Shown piece after piece: positions 4,562-7,573 of a stretch of DNA of 7,573 bases. The position numbers and the translations under genes were made by a program. The stretch is from an uncultured Lachnospiraceae bacterium (GTDB lineage: Bacteria > Bacillota > Clostridia > Lachnospirales > Lachnospiraceae): positions 1 to 7,573 of the forward strand of contig USKC01000148.1 in NCBI GenBank assembly GCA_900555195.1. Direction: 5' to 3'. Below the pieces are notes generated by a model, which saw nothing but the letters and a program-made list of their open reading frames with translations, did not search any database and was not told the origin of the DNA. How positions within the stretch are numbered: position 1 is the stretch's first letter; each line of letters begins with the position of its first letter.

Positions 4562-7024
4562 TTCTTTGTCTCCTTTCTTGACGGGCTGCACGGGGCAGCC
4601 GGATTGTATATCTATATGGGAAGCCGGAGGATCCGGCATTTCCTGTTTTGTGACGGGATTGGCAGCAGGAGCGGCGGCATCGGCGGTGATGGACGCATTG
4701 GCATCGTCGGAACCTTGTGCCTTGAAAAACCGCAGCCGCAGGGCATTGGTTACCACGCAGACAGAGCTTAAGCTCATGGCGGCAGAACCAAACATGGGGC
4801 TTAGCCGCAGGCCAAAGGCAGGATACAGGACGCCCGCCGCCACAGGTATGCCGAGGACATTGTAGAAAAAGGCCCAGAACAGGTTCATCCGGATATTCCG
4901 GATAACGCTGTGGCTTAAGCGGATGGCAGTGACCACATCGTAGAGGGAATCCTTCATCAGCACCACATCTGCGGAGTCGATGGCGATATCCGTGCCTGCG
5001 CCGATGGCGATGCCGATATCAGCCCTGGTCAGGGCGGGCGCATCATTGATGCCGTCTCCCACCATGGCAACCCGATGTCCTTTTTTCTGCAGAGAGCGGA
5101 TGCAAGCTTCCTTCTGCGTGGGAAGCACGTCGGAAATGGCCTCTTCGATTCCGAGCTGCTGCTGGATGGCTGTGGCCGTCAGCCGGTTATCCCCTGTCAA
5201 CATCACCACATGGATGCCCATTTTGCGGAAGGCGCGAATGGCGGCAGCGCTGGACTCCCGAACCGTATCGGCCACCGCGATGATGCCTTTTATTTTCCCT
5301 TCACAGGCGAAGAGAAGAGGGGTTTTTCCCTGGGAGGCGAGCCGGTCGGCCTGTTCGCGGATCTGTGCATATTCGGGTGAGCCGGACAGGGAGAGCGTTT
5401 CTTCCATATAGGCCGGATTGCCTGCATACCAGGTTTTCCCTTCCACCACAGCCCGGATGCCCCGGCCGGCGGTCGCTTCAAACTGACTGACGGAAGGCAG
5501 GGAAAGGCCGTCCGCCTTTGCCCTTTCCACAACAGCCTGGGCGAGGGGATGCTCGCTGCCGCTTTCCGCCGCTGCGGCCTGGGAGAGAAACTGCGTTTCA
5601 TCCAGGGCAGGGTCAAAGGAAAGGATATCCGTGACGGAAGGATGGCCGGAGGTGATGGTTCCTGTCTTATCCAGCACAATGGTATCAATGGAGTGCAGAT
5701 TTTCCAGGCTCTCGGCAGACTTAATCAATATACCGTATTCTGCGGCTTTGCCCGTTCCTACCATGATGGCGACCGGTGTGGCCAGGCCCAGCGCACAGGG
5801 ACAGGAGATGACCAGCACGGCGATGGCGGAAGAGAGGGCGAATTCAAAACTCTGTCCGGCCAAAAGCCAGACGATTGCGGTCAGAATGGCGATGACGATG
5901 ACCGTCGGAACGAACACGCCGCTGACTTTATCTGCCAGCCGCGCAATGGGAGCCTTGGAATTGCCCGCTTCATCCACCAGACGGATGATCTGTGCAAGCG
6001 TGGTATCGTCCCCTACGCGTGAAGCGCGGAAACGGAAGGAACCGTTTTTATTGATGGTGGCCGAGATGACGGTATCGCCTTCCCCCTTTTCCACAGGAAG
6101 GCTCTCGCCCGTGATGGCTGACTGATCCAGATATCCGTTTCCTTCCGTGATCACGCCGTCCACCGGAATGCTCATACCGGGACGGATGACCAGAATATCT
6201 CCGGCGATGACCTGCTCGGCAGGAATGGTCACTTCTTCTCCGCCGCGGACGACGATGGCCGTCTTGGGAGCCAGGTCAACCAGCTTGCCCAGCGCGTCTG
6301 AAGTCTTGGATTTGGAACGGGCTTCCAGATATTTCCCCACGGTCACCAGGGTCAGGATCATGGCTGAGGATTCAAAATACAATTCATGGGAATACTGATG
6401 AACCAGCGCCATGTCATTGTGCCCGAAGCCGTAGGCCATGCGGTACATGGCGAAAAGGCCATAGATAAAGGCTGCAGAGGAACCGACTGCTACCAGGGAA
6501 TCCATGTTTGGGGCTCTCATGATGAGCGCTTTGAAGCCGTTCTGATAGAAGTGGCGGTTAATCACCAGTACAGGTATTGTCAAAAGCAGCTGTGTCAGCG
6601 CTGATATGAGGGCGTTTTCGGTTCCGACGAAAATGCCGGGGATCGGCAGATGGATCATATGCCCCATGGCAATGTACATGAGCGGGATGAGCAGGATGAT
6701 GGAAGAGACCAGGCGATGCTTCATCTCGTTCTGACTCTGCGAGGCCCGATCCTTTCGCTCCTGCCATTGCTGGCTGAAACCGCTTTCCTTGGATTGGCCG
6801 CCTGTGGGGGCCTCCATGGGAGAAGCGCCGTATCCGATCTTGGAGACGGCCTGCATGATGGTATCCGGCGTTACCGCTGCCTCATCATAGGAAACGGTCA
6901 TCTGATTGGCCAGCAGGCTGACGTTTACATCGGATACCCCATCCAGCTTGCTCACGCAGCGCGTCACGTTGGCCTGACATGCCGCGCAGGTCATTCCGGT
7001 TACGTTATATTTCTCTGTTTTCAT
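4346..7024 (-). CDS. copA: Copper(I)-exporting P1B-type ATPase with N- and C-terminal HMA domains
   Basis: Membrane pump that uses ATP to export Cu(I) (or Ag(I)). The protein is 892 residues from ATG 7024, chosen because GGAGGT lies five bases before it; an ATG at 7036 is part of that ribosome site. In order: N-terminal metal-binding HMA domain with GMTCAAC (Cys13, Cys16); membrane pairs from about residue 105; actuator TGE at 305-307; CPC transport motif at 408-410; phosphorylated Asp452 in DKTGT; His492-Pro493 of the nucleotide domain; GDGIND at 656-661; YN at 721-722; and MSLSS at 750-754. The CPC/YN/MxxSS set marks the Cu(I) subclass (P1B-1). After the last helix a 55-residue Ala/Pro-rich linker leads to a second HMA domain (822-892; Cys833, Cys836). 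At about 890 residues it is longer than the usual 750-800. It follows csoR on one transcript and should be copper-induced. Confidence 0.97.
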   Translation of the reverse strand: MKTEKYNVTGMTCAACQANVTRCVSKLDGVSDVNVSLLANQMTVSYDEAAVTPDTIMQAVSKIGYGASPMEAPTGGQSKESGFSQQWQERKDRASQSQNEMKHRLVSSIILLIPLMYIAMGHMIHLPIPGIFVGTENALISALTQLLLTIPVLVINRHFYQNGFKALIMRAPNMDSLVAVGSSAAFIYGLFAMYRMAYGFGHNDMALVHQYSHELYFESSAMILTLVTVGKYLEARSKSKTSDALGKLVDLAPKTAIVVRGGEEVTIPAEQVIAGDILVIRPGMSIPVDGVITEGNGYLDQSAITGESLPVEKGEGDTVISATINKNGSFRFRASRVGDDTTLAQIIRLVDEAGNSKAPIARLADKVSGVFVPTVIVIAILTAIVWLLAGQSFEFALSSAIAVLVISCPCALGLATPVAIMVGTGKAAEYGILIKSAESLENLHSIDTIVLDKTGTITSGHPSVTDILSFDPALDETQFLSQAAAAESGSEHPLAQAVVERAKADGLSLPSVSQFEATAGRGIRAVVEGKTWYAGNPAYMEETLSLSGSPEYAQIREQADRLASQGKTPLLFACEGKIKGIIAVADTVRESSAAAIRAFRKMGIHVVMLTGDNRLTATAIQQQLGIEEAISDVLPTQKEACIRSLQKKGHRVAMVGDGINDAPALTRADIGIAIGAGTDIAIDSADVVLMKDSLYDVVTAIRLSHSVIRNIRMNLFWAFFYNVLGIPVAAGVLYPAFGLRLSPMFGSAAMSLSSVCVVTNALRLRFFKAQGSDDANASITADAAAPAANPVTKQEMPDPPASHIDIQSGCPVQPVKKGDKEMTKILSVEGMMCAHCQAHVQKALAGVDGVSSAEVDLEKKEAVVTLSKDVADQTLMDAVTEAGYTPTACRTA
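4570..4576 (-). promoter_or_regulatory. Internal Shine-Dalgarno before the CopZ-like domain
   Basis: AAAGGAG on the minus strand, eight bases from ATG 4561, within the copA coding sequence. It is at least as good as the sites before copA (GGAGGT, 5 bases) and csoR (GGAGG, 5 bases). Its quality and spacing go beyond what the encoded Lys-Lys-Gly-Asp requires. Confidence 0.55.
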
Positions 7025-7083
7025 TTTTACCTCCATTCAGAACAAGTGCAAGTAAGCGCGTGTTTCAACCTGCCTGCCCATCT

Positions 7084-7099
7084 GCGCGCTTTGGCGCGC
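7084..7099 (-). other. GC-rich hairpin between csoR and copA
   Basis: GCGCGC (7084-7089) pairs with GCGCGC (7094-7099) around a four-base loop in the 109-base csoR-copA gap. No T-run follows on the minus strand, so it is not an obvious terminator. It may stabilise or separate the two messages after processing. No convincing copA-specific promoter is visible in the gap, which supports cotranscription from the csoR promoter. Confidence 0.4.
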
Positions 7100-7133
7100 G
7101 TTTATAATCAGGGAAGGCGAAAAATACGCAGCA

Positions 7134-7466
7134 TTATTTCAATTTTTTGATCAGTGCAAAAGCTTCTTCCACGATCTCAGTATTGCCGTTCTGCACTTCT
7201 TCCACCACACAGGTTTCCATGTGTTCTTTCAGGATGAGATAGCCAAAAGACTGCAGCGCGCTCTCCGCGGCGGCAACCTGGGTGAGGATATCGCCGCAGT
7301 AGCGGTTCTCATCCAGCATCTTGCTGATTCCGCCGAGCTGCCCGACGATTCGGTTCAGCCTGTTTTTCAGATTCTTCAGATCCTCTTCGCTGCGAGGCGT
7401 TCTTTTGTGATGGCAGGCATGGCAGGAAGCGCTTCCGCATGCCGGAGTATTTGTATTTTGTTCCAT
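7134..7466 (-). CDS. csoR: CsoR-family copper-sensing transcriptional repressor
   Basis: All-helical cytoplasmic repressor that leaves DNA when it binds Cu(I). The chosen start (ATG 7466, GGAGG five bases upstream) gives 110 residues; an in-frame ATG at 7478 is inside the ribosome site and one at 7523 lacks one. The family signature RLNRIVGQLGGI is at residues 36-47. The Cu(I) ligands are Cys57, His82 and Cys86; their spacing (25 and 4) is that of M. tuberculosis CsoR (C36, H61, C65). An added N-terminal cluster, Cys10, Cys15, Cys18 with His16, His19 and His20, precedes the helical core, as in some clostridial members, and may bind further metal. It lies upstream of copA on the same strand, and two CsoR-type boxes flank its promoter, so it most likely represses the whole operon including itself. 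Confidence 0.95.
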   Translation of the reverse strand: MEQNTNTPACGSASCHACHHKRTPRSEEDLKNLKNRLNRIVGQLGGISKMLDENRYCGDILTQVAAAESALQSFGYLILKEHMETCVVEEVQNGNTEIVEEAFALIKKLK

Positions 7467-7511
7467 AGATTCCTCCATATCTGATGAACCGTGGGAGTGG
7501 CAGTTTAGGTG

Positions 7512-7532
7512 AAATACCCCCACGGGGTATTT
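7512..7532. promoter_or_regulatory. CsoR operator box 2 (downstream of the start point)
   Basis: AAATACCCC-CAC-GGGGTATTT is a perfect 9-3-9 palindrome with the same core as box 1. Its centre is 35 bp from that of box 1, just downstream of the predicted transcription start. Confidence 0.8.
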
Positions 7533-7543
7533 TTATATTGCAT

Positions 7544-7572
7544 ATAATATACCCCGATAGGGTATTTGTCAA
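7544..7572 (-). promoter_or_regulatory. Promoter of the csoR-copA operon
   Basis: On the minus strand, TTGACA (7567-7572) is followed by exactly 17 bases and TATTAT (7544-7549, 5/6). Transcription would begin near 7537, about 70 bases before csoR. A CsoR-like box fills the spacer, so bound repressor would block RNA polymerase. The -35 lies one base from the window edge. Confidence 0.8.
7549..7565. promoter_or_regulatory. CsoR operator box 1 (promoter spacer)
   Basis: ATACCCC-GAT-AGGGTAT is symmetrical except for one central pair. It matches the TACCC...GGGTA form of CsoR sites known upstream of B. subtilis copZA. It sits between -35 and -10 of the csoR promoter. Confidence 0.8.
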
Positions 7573-7573
7573 T

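Noticed and set aside
4980..5688. Several 100-140 codon frames opposite or shifted within copA
   Set aside because: All lie within the well-defined CopA coding sequence and lack ribosome sites or domain features.
7084..7099. GCGCGC hairpin as a terminator between csoR and copA
   Set aside because: No T-run on either strand; cotranscription is the simpler reading.

Overview
The window looks like a Firmicutes (Clostridia, perhaps Lachnospiraceae-like) chromosome segment of moderate GC. The basis is a CIRCE-type operator, purine-rich Shine-Dalgarno sites before nearly every gene, a CsoR-type copper repressor with B. subtilis-like operator boxes, and an HxlR regulator facing a flavin reductase. 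The taxon is inferred from style only. No mobile element, CRISPR array, rRNA or tRNA is visible.

Left part (1-2400, minus strand). A Lon protease gene runs off the left edge with 721 codons visible, including the AAA+ motifs and the catalytic Ser-Lys pair. Its promoter is overlapped by a near-consensus CIRCE element, which implies heat-shock control by HrcA. Just upstream is a compact, apparently gene-less unit: a consensus sigma-A promoter, an operator-like palindrome at its start site, and an intrinsic terminator about 95 nt later that ends at the lon promoter. It is either a small RNA gene or the scar of a deleted regulated gene.

Middle (2425-4203). A HxlR-family regulator (minus) is divergent from an NAD(P)H-dependent FMN reductase-type flavoprotein (plus). 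The shared intergenic region carries 19-bp tandem repeats and an inverted repeat that overlaps the likely reductase promoter. A small single-span membrane protein of unknown function follows, closed by a large branched terminator-like structure.

Right part (4204-7573, minus strand). This is a copper-resistance operon, csoR-copA. A promoter with one CsoR-like box in its spacer and a second perfect box downstream drives csoR, then the Cu(I) P-type ATPase copA. CopA carries an N-terminal and a C-terminal heavy-metal-associated domain. The C-terminal domain looks like a copZ chaperone gene fused in frame, and a full Shine-Dalgarno sequence and ATG survive inside the coding sequence, so free CopZ may also be made. 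Downstream of copA are two homologous hairpin repeats whose arm is echoed in the last codons of copA.

Together the window holds a protein quality-control gene, a probable redox/electrophile-response pair and a copper-efflux operon. The components belong to known families. The least explained items are the orphan promoter-operator-terminator unit, the copA/copZ fusion with a retained internal start, and the hairpin repeats after copA.
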